NCBI GenBank assembly: GCA_023407175.1
Contig: JAEYMU010000012.1
Location: 1 to 64,000 of the forward strand
Length of the DNA: 64,000 nt
From: Bacillota bacterium
Lineage (GTDB): Bacteria > Bacillota_A > Clostridia > Lachnospirales > Lachnospiraceae
Reading direction: 5' to 3'
In this document: piece by piece, positions 18,540 to 27,779 of the stretch
Numbering within the stretch: the stretch's first letter is position 1
Layout of the letters: every line of letters begins with the position of its first letter
The notes under the pieces: model-generated
What the model saw: only the letters and a program-made list of their open reading frames with translations
What the model was told of the DNA's origin: nothing
The model's database searches: none
Made by a program: the position numbers and the translations under genes

Positions 18540-18905
18540 TTATTTCATTTCCACGGTGGAACCAAAGGGCATCAGAGCAAGCTTTGCTATCTTGAAATGC
18601 TGTAAGCCAAAGGGTATCCCGATGACAGTAATACATAGGATTATTCCGAATACCGCTGACTCTATGGCCAGGGGAATTCCGGAGAATATAATCCACAGGA
18701 TATTCAGCAGCAGCGAGCCGGCTCCGCCGCCGTACCTTACCTCCTTGCCAAAGGGGAAGAAGCTAAGCTGCGCAAACTTAAAGCATTGCAATCCCACCGG
18801 AATGCCAATGATTGTACAGCACCATAATATACCGATAATCAGCCAGGAAAGTCCGCTGATAAAGCCGCCGCAGACAAACCAGATCAAATTCCCCAGACAT
18901 CCCAT
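18540..18905 (-). CDS. YccF-family inner-membrane protein
   Basis: This 121-residue hydrophobic protein has two copies of the YccF domain. The first is MGCLGNLIWFVCGGFISGL with GIPVGLQCFKFAQLSFFPFGKEV, and the second has ITVIGIPFGLQHFKIAKLALMPFG. The start at 18905 follows GGAGG by 8 nt. YccF proteins are small bacterial membrane proteins without a settled function. It is convergent with the MFS gene and lies about 45 nt downstream of prfC on the same strand, so it may be cotranscribed with it. Confidence 0.8.
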   Translation of the reverse strand: MGCLGNLIWFVCGGFISGLSWLIIGILWCCTIIGIPVGLQCFKFAQLSFFPFGKEVRYGGGAGSLLLNILWIIFSGIPLAIESAVFGIILCITVIGIPFGLQHFKIAKLALMPFGSTVEMK

Positions 18906-18949
18906 ATCCTTTTCCTCCATATCTGTATTTCAAATTGCGTGTTTCCTCT

Positions 18950-20539
18950 TTATTGCTTTCCGAATTCAGATAATACAAGCTCCTTGTTACGGTCAAGGGC
19001 CATCTGGATGCTCCAGCGGTTTACAAACAAAAGCAGCGGGTTACCCTTAAGGTCCTTGATCTTCTTCGTATCCGAGGACAGGCTTAGCTTGCTGACATCG
19101 ATATCCTTATTCTCAATCCAGCGGATATATTCATAGGCCAGCGGCTCCATCCTTATCTCCACGCCATACTCGGACTGGAGACGGAATTTTAATACGTCAA
19201 ATTGAAGCGTACCGACTACACCGACGATAATTTCCTCCATTCCCGTATTATATTCCTGAAAAATCTGGATCGCACCCTCCTGCGCAATCTGGGATATTCC
19301 CTTTAAGAACTGCTTTCTTTTCATCGTGTCCACCTGACGGACCTTCGCAAAATGCTCCGGGGAAAAGGTAGGTATTCCCTCGTAGGAAAACTTCTGATCG
19401 GAGGAACAAAGTGTGTCTCCGATGGAGAAAATACCCGGATCAAAAACACCGATGATATCTCCCGCATATGCCTCTTCAATTATGGTTCTTTCCTGGGCCA
19501 TCAGCTGCTGCGGCTGGGAAAGCCTGATTTTCTTATTTCCCTGAACGTGGTTTACCTCCATCCCGGCGGTAAATTTGCCGGAGCAGATTCTCATAAAGGC
19601 AATACGGTCCCGGTGCGCTTTGTTCATATTCGCTTGTATCTTAAAGACAAAGGCTGAGAAATCATTCTCTACCGGGTCGATTTTCCCTTCCGAGGAAACT
19701 CTGGGAAGAGGAGAGGTTGTCATGGATAAATACTGCTTTAAAAAGGCTTCCACGCCGAAATTGGTCAGGGCCGAGCCAAAGAATACCGGTGTTAATTGGC
19801 CGCTTAATACCTGATCAAGATCAAACTCACTGCTGGCTCCGTCAATCAGCTCAATCTCCTCTGCAAGGATATCATGATTAACCTTTCCAATCAGAGCATC
19901 CACCTTAGGATCACCCAGCTCCACCTCTACCGTATCCACTTCCTTCTGCCCGTTATTGGCAGCATAAAAGCGTGTGATGTGCTTTGTCGTCCTATCGTAG
20001 ACTCCTTTGAAATTCTTACCGGAGCCGATGGGCCAGTTCATCGGACAGGTACGGATGCCAAGCACCGTCTCAATATCATCCAACAATTCAAAGGTATCAC
20101 GGGCTTCCCGGTCCAGCTTATTGATAAAGGTAAAAATCGGGATGCCGCGCATTACACATACCTTGAACAGCTTCTCGGTCTGATTTTCCACACCCTTGGA
20201 AGCATCAATTACCATGACAGCAGAATCCGCAGCCATCAGAGTTCGGTAGGTATCCTCGGAGAAATCCTGATGTCCCGGGGTATCCAGTATATTAATACAA
20301 TAATTTCCATAGTTAAACTGCATGACAGAGGAGGTAACGGAAATACCACGTTGCTTCTCTATCTCCATCCAGTCCGACACCGCATGCCGGTCTGTCTTCT
20401 TTCCTTTTACCGAACCTGCAAGATTAATTGCTCCACCGTACAGCAGAAGCTTCTCAGTCAAGGTTGTCTTGCCTGCATCCGGGTGGGATATAATCGCAAA
20501 GGTTCTTCTTTTCTTTATTTCATCTACATAATTACTCAA
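18950..20539 (-). CDS. prfC: Peptide chain release factor 3
   Basis: This translational GTPase removes RF1/RF2 from the ribosome after peptide release. I place the start at a TTG at 20539 (SNYVDEIKKRRTFAIISH), 7 nt after GGAGG, giving 529 residues, the usual RF3 length. GTPase motifs are clear: G1 SHPDAGKTTLTE, G3 DTPGHQDFSEDTYR and G4 NKLD in TFINKLDREARD. The KGKKTDRHAVSDWMEIEKQRG switch region is diagnostic for RF3 against EF-G and TetM. It sits downstream of the ABC exporter genes (about 100 nt), same strand. Confidence 0.95.
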   Translation of the reverse strand: MSNYVDEIKKRRTFAIISHPDAGKTTLTEKLLLYGGAINLAGSVKGKKTDRHAVSDWMEIEKQRGISVTSSVMQFNYGNYCINILDTPGHQDFSEDTYRTLMAADSAVMVIDASKGVENQTEKLFKVCVMRGIPIFTFINKLDREARDTFELLDDIETVLGIRTCPMNWPIGSGKNFKGVYDRTTKHITRFYAANNGQKEVDTVEVELGDPKVDALIGKVNHDILAEEIELIDGASSEFDLDQVLSGQLTPVFFGSALTNFGVEAFLKQYLSMTTSPLPRVSSEGKIDPVENDFSAFVFKIQANMNKAHRDRIAFMRICSGKFTAGMEVNHVQGNKKIRLSQPQQLMAQERTIIEEAYAGDIIGVFDPGIFSIGDTLCSSDQKFSYEGIPTFSPEHFAKVRQVDTMKRKQFLKGISQIAQEGAIQIFQEYNTGMEEIIVGVVGTLQFDVLKFRLQSEYGVEIRMEPLAYEYIRWIENKDIDVSKLSLSSDTKKIKDLKGNPLLLFVNRWSIQMALDRNKELVLSEFGKQ

Positions 20540-20638
20540 AATAAATCCTCCAGACAATTTATCAAACTACTTTATCATATATATAAGAAGAAATATTGTC
20601 AAGAGACAGCGAGAAATTCTTGTAGTATATGGGATTAT

Positions 20639-22540
20639 TTACTCCAGCTCGAAGGCCCCGGTATAAAGCTGATAATACTTGCCCTTCTTTGATATCAGCT
20701 CCTCGTGGTCTCCCTGTTCAATAATTTGGCCCTGGTCAAGCACAATAATTTCATCGGAATTTTGTACCGTGGAAAGGCGGTGGGCTATGACAAATACGGT
20801 TCTTCCCTTCATCAGGCTGTCCATGCCCTTCTGTACAATAGCCTCCGTACGGGTATCAATGCTTGAGGTGGCTTCATCCAGAATCATGACCGGAGGATTT
20901 GCTATTGCTGCCCTGGCAATGGAAAGCAACTGCCTTTGTCCCTGTGACAGGCTGGCCCCGTCCCCTGTCAGCTGTGTCTGATAGCCTTGGGGAAGTCTCA
21001 TGATAAAGTTATGTGCATTGGCCAGCTTTGCTGCCTGATGCACCTCCTCCTCTGTCGCATTCAGCCGGCCATACCTGATGTTCTCCAGTACGGTTCCGGT
21101 AAACAAATTTGTGTCCTGCAATACGATACCCAGAGAACGCCGCAGGTCCGTCTTCCTGATTTTATTAATATTAATTCCGTCGTAACGGATTTTGCCGTCT
21201 GCAATATCATAAAAACGATTAATCAGATTGGTAATTGTTGTTTTGCCGGCACCGGTTGCTCCCACAAAGGCCAGCTTCTCTCCCGGCTTGGCTTCGATGG
21301 ATACATCATGCAGAACATTTTTTCCCTCGGTATATCCAAAATCCACATCATAAAATCTTACGTCCCCGGTCAGCCTTGTGTAGGTTATCGTACCTTCACT
21401 ATGGGGATGCTTCCATGCCCAGATTCCCGTATAGCCTTCCGCCTCTACCAGCTGCTCCCCTTCCAGGGTGGCATTTACCAGAGTAACATACCCTTCATCA
21501 AACTCAGGCTCCTCATCCATAAGCTCAAAAATCCTCTCAGCACCGGCAAGAGCCATGGCAACTGAATTGAGCTGCTGGGATATCTGACTGATTGGCATCG
21601 TAAAGCTTCTGCTTAGCATTAAAAATGCGGCAATTGCTCCAAGGGTCAGCCCTCCGATATTCCCTGCTTCCAGGATACCTCCGACAATGGCAATCAGAAC
21701 GAACTGGAGATTTGCCAGATTCCCCATAATCGGCATGAAAATTATTGCATATTTATTGGCAATACAGGCATCCGCACGCAGCTCTTCATTCAAACGGTCA
21801 AAGTCAAATTTGGACTGCGGCTCATGGCAGAAAACCTTAATTACCTTCTGCCCCTGGATCATTTCTTCGATAAAACCATTCAAAGCTCCAAGAGCTTTCT
21901 GCTGCTTCATAAAATAGACGGAGCTTTTTCCGCCCATCTTCTTCGTAATATACAGCATAAATGCGACAAAAATGATTACAAGAACCGTCAGATGGGGACT
22001 GGTGATGACCATGGCAACAAAAACAGATACAATCGTAACTACGGAAGAAAACATCTGGGGTATGCTTTGGGCTATCATCTGACGGAGGGTATCCGTATCA
22101 TTGGTATAATGACTCATGATATCTCCGTGGGTATGAGTATCAAAATACTTGATAGGGAGCTTTTGCATATGGGCAAACAGCTCATCGCGGATTCTCTTCA
22201 GCACTCCCTGTGCCAGTACTACCATAAGTACGTTATACAAATAGGTAGAGATAATACCGATCAGGTAAATCCCTGCCATCTGGAAAATTGCCCGAAGTAA
22301 GCCGCCAAATTCAGGATGGTCCACCTGAAGCAGCGGACTGATGTAATCATCGATCAAGGTCTGAAGGAACATGGAACCGATGACTCCGGCCAGGGAGCTG
22401 ATAAAGATACAAACCAGGATAAACACAAAACGGATTCTGTGTCCTCCGGTCACATAGGATAGAAGACGTCCTATGGTTTTCCTGCTGTCTTTTGCTCTGG
22501 GAGGTCTTCTGCCCGGCTGCTTTTTATGCTTCTGTTCCAT
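20639..22540 (-). CDS. ABC exporter, fused permease-ATPase, catalytic-site subunit
   Basis: This protein of about 633 residues has an N-terminal six-helix type IV exporter domain (about 30-340) and a C-terminal ATPase. Walker A GATGAGKTT, signature LSQGQRQLLS, Walker B VMILDEATSS with catalytic Glu, and an H-loop IAHRLST are present. Between membrane domain and ATPase there is an insertion of about 35 residues (YTGIWAWKHPHSEG). The start at ATG 22540 lies 8 nt after GGAGG; the reading frame overlaps the upstream partner by 17 nt. The pair resembles TM287/288- or YfiBC-type heterodimeric multidrug exporters. The substrate is unknown; a MarR repressor heads the operon. Confidence 0.9.
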   Translation of the reverse strand: MEQKHKKQPGRRPPRAKDSRKTIGRLLSYVTGGHRIRFVFILVCIFISSLAGVIGSMFLQTLIDDYISPLLQVDHPEFGGLLRAIFQMAGIYLIGIISTYLYNVLMVVLAQGVLKRIRDELFAHMQKLPIKYFDTHTHGDIMSHYTNDTDTLRQMIAQSIPQMFSSVVTIVSVFVAMVITSPHLTVLVIIFVAFMLYITKKMGGKSSVYFMKQQKALGALNGFIEEMIQGQKVIKVFCHEPQSKFDFDRLNEELRADACIANKYAIIFMPIMGNLANLQFVLIAIVGGILEAGNIGGLTLGAIAAFLMLSRSFTMPISQISQQLNSVAMALAGAERIFELMDEEPEFDEGYVTLVNATLEGEQLVEAEGYTGIWAWKHPHSEGTITYTRLTGDVRFYDVDFGYTEGKNVLHDVSIEAKPGEKLAFVGATGAGKTTITNLINRFYDIADGKIRYDGININKIRKTDLRRSLGIVLQDTNLFTGTVLENIRYGRLNATEEEVHQAAKLANAHNFIMRLPQGYQTQLTGDGASLSQGQRQLLSIARAAIANPPVMILDEATSSIDTRTEAIVQKGMDSLMKGRTVFVIAHRLSTVQNSDEIIVLDQGQIIEQGDHEELISKKGKYYQLYTGAFELE

Positions 22541-24266
22541 TGTCATCCCCTCCCTTCTGCTGTGAATAATAAACCTGCTGATATATCTCATTCTCCTTTA
22601 AGAGCTGCTCATGTGTTCCGACGGCATTGATGCTCCCGCCCTCCATGATGATAATTGTATCCGCATCCGAAATCGAGGAGATACGCTGGGCAATAATAAA
22701 TTTCGTCGTATCGGGAATTTCTTCACGGAAGGCCCTGCGGATCAAAGCATCCGTCTTTGTATCCACCGCACTTGTGGAATCGTCCAAAATTAAAATTTTC
22801 GGCTTTTTCAAAAGAGCTCTGGCAATACAGAGCCTTTGCTTTTGCCCCCCGGAGACGTTGGTGCCTCCCTGCTCCATATAGGTATCATACCCCTCAGGAA
22901 AGGACTGTATGAAATCATCCGCCTGTGCCAGCTTGCAGACACGGATCAGTTCCTCGTCCGTTGCCTCCTCATTACCCCATCTAAGATTTTCCTTGATGGT
23001 TCCTGAGAACAGGACATTTTTCTGTAATACCATGGCAACCTCGTTACGAAGAGCCGTAATATCATAGTTCCTGACATCAATTCCTCCGACCTTAACCGTA
23101 CCCGCAGTCACATCATAGAGCCTTGGAATCAGCTGAACCAGGCTTGTCTTGGAGCTTCCGGTACCGCCGATAATGCCCACCGTCTCACCCGCTTTAATAT
23201 CCAAATCTATACCCTTAAGGCACAGCTTGCCGGGGTCAGCACTGTAGCTGAAATCCACTCCCTCAAAGGTTACAGCTCCGTTTCCTACCTGATATACGGG
23301 ATTCTCACAGTTTGACAAATCCGGCTTCTCATTCAGTACCTCGGTAACCCTTTCTGCCGATGCACGGGATATTGTAATCATGACGAAAACCATGGACATC
23401 ATCATAAGGCTCATTAATATCTGCATGGAATAAGTAAAAATGCTCATCAGCTGCCCGGTCGTCAAATCCCCGTGTACAATCAGTCTGGCACCAAACCAGG
23501 AGATAAAAAGAATGCAGGTGTACATGCTAAGCTGCATCATAGGGCTGTTGAAGGCCAGAATTTTCTCCGCCTTCGTAAAATCCTTATAAATATGCTGTGA
23601 TATGGTAGCGAATTTTTCTTTTTCATGCTCCTCTCTTACGAAGGATTTCACCACACGGATTCCCCGCAGGTTCTCCTGTACAATCCGGTTCAGCCTGTCA
23701 TAGGTTTTGAATACCCGTTCAAAGATCGGGTGCACCAGCCGTACGATCAGGAATAAGCCTCCTCCCAGAAAGGGAATTACAAATAAAAATACCAGGGCTA
23801 GCCTGACATTAATGGACAATGCCATGATCAAAGAAAGTATGATCATAATCGGGGCACGTACCGCAATCCTTATAATCATCATAAAGGCATTCTGGATATT
23901 ATTCACATCCGTAGTAAGCCTTGTCACAATACTGGAGGTCGATATCCTGTCTATATTGCGAAAGGAATATTCCTGTACCTTATAATACATATCATGGCGA
24001 AGATTACAGGCAAAGCCCGACATCGCCCTGGCCGAGGCATTGCCGGCAAGCACTCCGAATAACAGTGAGATTCCTGCAAGCAGCACCAATAAAGCCCCCA
24101 ATCTCCATATGACCCCCATATTCCCCTGATTGATCCCGTCATCGATGAGGGATGCCATAAGCAGGGGAATTAAAACCTCCATAACCACCTCCGCAGAAAT
24201 ATATACCGGCGCAAGCACTGTATCCTTCTTATATTGTCTTACGCATCCTGCCAGTCGTTTTATCAT
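22524..24266 (-). CDS. ABC exporter, fused permease-ATPase, degenerate-site subunit
   Basis: This 580-residue protein has six transmembrane helices (about 15-300) and one ATPase domain. Walker A is GGTGSSKTS and the signature is VSGGQKQRL. Walker B is ILILDDSTSAVD, where Asp replaces the usual catalytic Glu, and the H-loop region reads IAQRISS with Gln in place of His. Both changes mark the non-hydrolytic site of asymmetric heterodimeric exporters, so this subunit should need the downstream partner for full activity. It lies between marR (about 130 nt upstream) and the partner gene, all on the minus strand. Confidence 0.9.
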   Translation of the reverse strand: MIKRLAGCVRQYKKDTVLAPVYISAEVVMEVLIPLLMASLIDDGINQGNMGVIWRLGALLVLLAGISLLFGVLAGNASARAMSGFACNLRHDMYYKVQEYSFRNIDRISTSSIVTRLTTDVNNIQNAFMMIIRIAVRAPIMIILSLIMALSINVRLALVFLFVIPFLGGGLFLIVRLVHPIFERVFKTYDRLNRIVQENLRGIRVVKSFVREEHEKEKFATISQHIYKDFTKAEKILAFNSPMMQLSMYTCILFISWFGARLIVHGDLTTGQLMSIFTYSMQILMSLMMMSMVFVMITISRASAERVTEVLNEKPDLSNCENPVYQVGNGAVTFEGVDFSYSADPGKLCLKGIDLDIKAGETVGIIGGTGSSKTSLVQLIPRLYDVTAGTVKVGGIDVRNYDITALRNEVAMVLQKNVLFSGTIKENLRWGNEEATDEELIRVCKLAQADDFIQSFPEGYDTYMEQGGTNVSGGQKQRLCIARALLKKPKILILDDSTSAVDTKTDALIRRAFREEIPDTTKFIIAQRISSISDADTIIIMEGGSINAVGTHEQLLKENEIYQQVYYSQQKGGDDNGTEA

Positions 24267-24396
24267 TCATTATCCTCCAATCTAATTACATTCCTTTATT
24301 TTCTTCTACCCATACGCTGTCAAAAATCCGCAAAATTGAACCCCGCACAATATTTGCCGTCAACTGTAAGGGAGCTAACAATCCGGGTATAAATAT

Positions 24397-24837
24397 TTAC
24401 CCGCCGATGTTTTGTTTCATCTTATTAATGATACGATAGAAATCAGCAAGCTCCTCCTGTGTCAGACCCTTTTTCAATTCGTCCTCAATTTTGTCAAATT
24501 CACTGATCACTGCCTCGTGTACGGCAATGGCCTTAGGAGTCAGAACCAGTCTCTTAAGTCTCGCATCATAGTCCACAGGCTCCCTGACAATAAGGCCGTT
24601 CTTCTCCATCAACTGTAATATTCCTGTTGCGGTGGAACGTCTGATTGAAAATTCTTCCTCCAGATCTCTTTGAAAAATATCTCCCTTATCCCTGTTATGA
24701 TAGATATACCCTATCATATAGCCATGAGTTCCCGTAAGTTTGTCTGTCTCGGTAACTACTCTGGAGCTTCCGATGCGCCGCTTAATTAAATTGGAAAGTA
24801 TCTTAATCTCATGCCCGATTACATACTTTGTTTCCAT
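24397..24837 (-). CDS. MarR-family transcriptional regulator
   Basis: This 146-residue winged-helix protein reads METKYVIGHEIKILSNLIKR, then a central HTH (DLEEEFSIRRSTATGILQLMEKNGLI), a wing (REPVDYDARLKRLVLTPKA), and a helical C-terminus for dimerisation. The start at 24837 has AAAGGAG 4 nt upstream. It heads the exporter operon and probably represses it. A palindrome with arms GTTAG and CTAAC directly abuts the -10 box of its consensus promoter. A MITE-like element lies between that promoter and this start codon. Confidence 0.9.
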   Translation of the reverse strand: METKYVIGHEIKILSNLIKRRIGSSRVVTETDKLTGTHGYMIGYIYHNRDKGDIFQRDLEEEFSIRRSTATGILQLMEKNGLIVREPVDYDARLKRLVLTPKAIAVHEAVISEFDKIEDELKKGLTQEELADFYRIINKMKQNIGG

Positions 24838-24860
24838 AGGACTCCTTTCAGAATACATTG

Positions 24861-25013
24861 CTATAGATAATTGCGGAACACTATAATCCACTAAATTTCC
24901 CGAACAACAGATACAAATTTCTCCGCTCCAACGCTCCCTCCGCTTAACTTCCGCTCCGAAATTGTATCTGTTGTTTGAAAAATTGTTAACTTTTGCGAGT
25001 TTTGCAATTACCC
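24861..25013. mobile_element. MITE-like element, copy 1
   Basis: This 153-bp element has terminal inverted repeats (about 14-18 bp; left TATAGATAATTGCGGAAC, right complement GGTAATTGCAAAAC) and an inner inverted repeat (ACAACAGATACAAATTTC against GAAATTGTATCTGTTGT). It is flanked by a perfect 8-bp direct repeat ATACATTG (24853-24860 and 25014-25021), as expected for a target-site duplication. It is closely similar to 61177-61318 but has 11 extra bp in the middle. No transposase is encoded. It occupies almost the whole 5' UTR of the MarR gene. Confidence 0.8.
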
Positions 25014-25020
25014 ATACATT

Positions 25021-25063
25021 GTTAGGTCGCTAACATTATATATAAAATGATATGCTTTGTCAA
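25021..25063 (-). promoter_or_regulatory. Consensus promoter and operator of the MarR-exporter operon
   Basis: On the minus strand TTGACA (25063-25058) and TATAAT (25040-25035) are 17 nt apart, a perfect promoter. Directly downstream, 25021-25034 is an inverted repeat with arms GTTAG and CTAAC around a 4-nt spacer, in the position of a repressor operator. MarR autoregulation is the simplest reading. Confidence 0.8.
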
Positions 25064-25107
25064 TACAGTTTTATTGAACATAAAATCCCATGTGCTCCCA
25101 TCGGCAG

Positions 25108-25162
25108 AATAAAATAAAGGGGAGACTTTACACCACAGGTCCCGGTTTAAAGTCTTCCCTTT
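25108..25162 (-). terminator. Terminator of the chemoreceptor gene
   Basis: Arms at 25116-25130 and 25148-25162 (TAAAGTCTTCCCTTT and near-complement, one mismatch or bulge) enclose a 17-nt loop. A T-rich tail (TTTATTTTATT) follows on the minus strand, about 80 nt after the gene's stop codon. Confidence 0.8.
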
Positions 25163-25240
25163 ACAAATCTTCTCTGCTTAAGCAGATATCCGTCTGATAT
25201 TATTCTTAAGAAAAGAAACTATGCTTATCTTTTATCACCC

Positions 25241-27244
25241 CTATATTTTAAAGCTGGATACAGCCTCCACCAGCTTTACGGAGCTTGCCTTCGTCATGTT
25301 TGCATTTTCCAGTACATTATTAGCCTTATCAGTAACAATAACCGTCTTCTCAGCTATCAGCCCTGCACCTGCGGCTCCCTCGCCGGTTGCTGCGGTAACC
25401 TCATGAATCGCCTTCATCATATCCTCAACTGAGGCCGCCACTTTATCTGTTGTGTCACTAAGCTCCGTAACAAAATGATCCACTGTAACAGCATCCTCAT
25501 TATACCGCTCACTATTATTTACAAAGCTTTCATAATCAGGAATAACCTTAGTATCCACAAATTCCAGCAGCTTGTCCGCATTGCTGGATAGATTTTCCAC
25601 AGAATCAATTACCTTGGACGTTACCGCCTGAATCTCCGTTACCGTCCGGTTCGAGTTTTCAGCCAGACTTCTGATTTCATTGGCGACAACTGCAAAGCCC
25701 TTGCCTGCTTCTCCTGCCCTCGCCGCTTCGATGGACGCATTCAGTGCCAGCAGATTGGTCTGTGCCGCAATACCCAGAATTGCATTCGCCAGGTTGTTGA
25801 TCTGCTCTACCTCCTTTGACTGGCTGATTGCTTCCTTCAGCACCTTCTCAGAATCCTTATAAATCTGCATGGCAACCTTTTTTGAAGTAAGTGCCGACTC
25901 CTTCAGCTGTGTTGCCCTGATGCTGATTTCATCTGCCGTACGGGAGCCCTCCTCTGTCTTCTCTGCAATCGTATCGATGGACTCCACAATTTCCTGTGAG
26001 GAAGCATTCATCTCCTCAGCAGAGGCTGCCGTCTCCTCCGAGCCTGCAGAAAGCTCCTGTGTCGTAGCCGACACCTCCTCAATCTCCTTTAACAGATCGG
26101 ATACATTGGCTTCCTGCAGGGAAGCATTTTTCTCCACCTCATCGGCTTCCGCCTTAACTGTGGAGATTAAATCCCGGAACTCATTTTGCATTGTATACAA
26201 AGCATTCGCCAATCTTCCCGTCTCATCCTTAATCTTAAGCAGCTTGTCCGAAATATGTACTGTCAAATCCCCGGAAGCTATCTGTCTAAGATTTTCCGTA
26301 ATCATTCTTACCGGCTTACTGATCCTCCCTGCTATAACTGCACCCAATAATGCAAAAATCAGCAGAAAGGCCAGAGAAGCAATAATAATGGTCGTTCGTA
26401 TTTCATCTGCTCCCCCAAGAATTTCGCTTTGAGGAACTGTAAGAACAACAAACCAATGCTTATTATTTGCCGGTGCAAACCCGACATATTTTTCAACCGA
26501 ATTATAGGTATAGTGGCTGGAGCCGGCCTTTCCCTTAAATATCTCCTGATATACCTCTACCATACTCCCGAGGGACTTATCCTGCTCGTACTGACGGATA
26601 ATATTGCTGCCCTCTAAAACAAAGGAGGCATCATAATGTGCCACAGCCGTTCCTTCTGCGTTTATCATATAGGCTTTACCGTTTTTCCCAATTTTAAGTG
26701 TGTTTGTAATCTGGCTTAGACTGGTCCCGTCCTCCATTTTAAACAATACACCGATCACCGTATCATTATAATAGACAGGAACTGAAAACGCTATGACAAT
26801 GGCACCCGCCTTTGTTATGCTCTCCATCGGATCAGACACCGCACAGATTCCCCCTATGGCTGATTCAAAATATTCACTGTCCTTGATATTGATTATGGTC
26901 ACTCCATCCTCTGCCAGTGCATCTCCATCCGCATCCGCATAGGAAACACTGACCGCTCCACTCCGTTCTGCCTCACGTTTTAAGAAAGTAAACTTTTCCT
27001 CAATGGGAACATTCGGATCACTTACAGTATCTGTCAGTGCCAAGGCCCGCAGACTGTCCCATTCCTTTTCCAAAAATTCATCTACGGTAGCGGCTCCCTG
27101 CTTTGCCAGCTCTGTCAGGCTATCCTTCACATTGCTTTTCAGCTCCCTTGCGGCAATGGTATATGCCAATGTGCCCATGATTGAGTTCATCAAAAAGATT
27201 AATACAACGATAAGTAATATAATCTTTGTCCTTATGCTTTTCAT
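25241..27244 (-). CDS. Methyl-accepting chemotaxis protein
   Basis: This 667-residue receptor starts at ATG 27244 after AAAGGGAG. Order of parts: TM1 (about 5-27), extracellular double-Cache-like sensor (about 30-275), TM2 (about 280-302), HAMP (about 303-355, [20 protein letters not shown]) and a cytoplasmic signalling domain. The hairpin tip is readable as [20 protein letters not shown] followed by [15 protein letters not shown]. dCache domains bind small ligands such as amino acids. It signals through CheW/CheA, whose genes are not in this window. It forms its own transcription unit. Confidence 0.93.
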   Translation of the reverse strand: MKSIRTKIILLIVVLIFLMNSIMGTLAYTIAARELKSNVKDSLTELAKQGAATVDEFLEKEWDSLRALALTDTVSDPNVPIEEKFTFLKREAERSGAVSVSYADADGDALAEDGVTIINIKDSEYFESAIGGICAVSDPMESITKAGAIVIAFSVPVYYNDTVIGVLFKMEDGTSLSQITNTLKIGKNGKAYMINAEGTAVAHYDASFVLEGSNIIRQYEQDKSLGSMVEVYQEIFKGKAGSSHYTYNSVEKYVGFAPANNKHWFVVLTVPQSEILGGADEIRTTIIIASLAFLLIFALLGAVIAGRISKPVRMITENLRQIASGDLTVHISDKLLKIKDETGRLANALYTMQNEFRDLISTVKAEADEVEKNASLQEANVSDLLKEIEEVSATTQELSAGSEETAASAEEMNASSQEIVESIDTIAEKTEEGSRTADEISIRATQLKESALTSKKVAMQIYKDSEKVLKEAISQSKEVEQINNLANAILGIAAQTNLLALNASIEAARAGEAGKGFAVVANEIRSLAENSNRTVTEIQAVTSKVIDSVENLSSNADKLLEFVDTKVIPDYESFVNNSERYNEDAVTVDHFVTELSDTTDKVAASVEDMMKAIHEVTAATGEGAAGAGLIAEKTVIVTDKANNVLENANMTKASSVKLVEAVSSFKI

Positions 27245-27550
27245 CTTTCTCCCTTTCTGCTTTTGTATTTTTATTCTATTATACACCTGCCCTAATTATA
27301 ATACTCCCCACTGCAATTCGGCCTATCATAAATGTCTATCTATCGCCCCCTTTAAATACGACACAATTCGCCTTTTTACAACATTATAATACTCTTAATA
27401 ATTTTTGTATATAGGTCATTAAGCGATACCGTTTTTTGCTGTATCCTTAGTTAAATTTTACAGTAATACAAAAAAATTTGTATTGTATTTCTATGATTTG
27501 ATGCATTGAAATATAACAATAAAGAAAGTATACTTCTCTCAACATCACGT

Positions 27551-27634
27551 GATATAACATGATATAACATGATGTAAATGAATTTATAACATTACAAAAC
27601 ATAGTGAAAGAGAATTCTCTTGATTGTACAATCA
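27551..27634. promoter_or_regulatory. Dense repeat/palindrome region upstream of modABC
   Basis: The 535-bp gap 27245-27779 has no convincing gene. It contains a tandem GATATAACAT (27551-27570) followed by a partial third copy GATGTAAAT. Further on are two adjacent perfect 14-bp palindromes that share one base: AAGAGAATTCTCTT (27608-27621) and TGATTGTACAATCA (27621-27634). They lie about 150-230 bp before modA and are candidate operators for the molybdate-type regulator. A possible structured leader lies at 27690-27750 (short stems CAAGC/GCTTG and CCTGT/ACAGG); I could not match it to the Moco riboswitch. Confidence 0.45.
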
Positions 27635-27779
27635 CCTATTAGCAAACAACTTAAAATGATACTTAACAATCGACATATCTTGTTCTTCAAGCTATGACTG
27701 GTTTGTATCGGCTTGCAGACCTGTATTGGTCCCTCCGGGCTTCTGACAGGATAAATAAAAATTGAATGGAGATGAATTT

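Noticed and set aside
27447..27635. 62-codon minus-strand frame in the gap before modABC
   Set aside because: It starts with GTG inside one of the palindromes, has no ribosome binding site and a composition typical of AT-rich noncoding DNA.
27690..27750. Possible molybdenum-cofactor riboswitch before modA
   Set aside because: Only short stems can be drawn and the conserved Moco motif is not recognisable. A covariance search would be needed.
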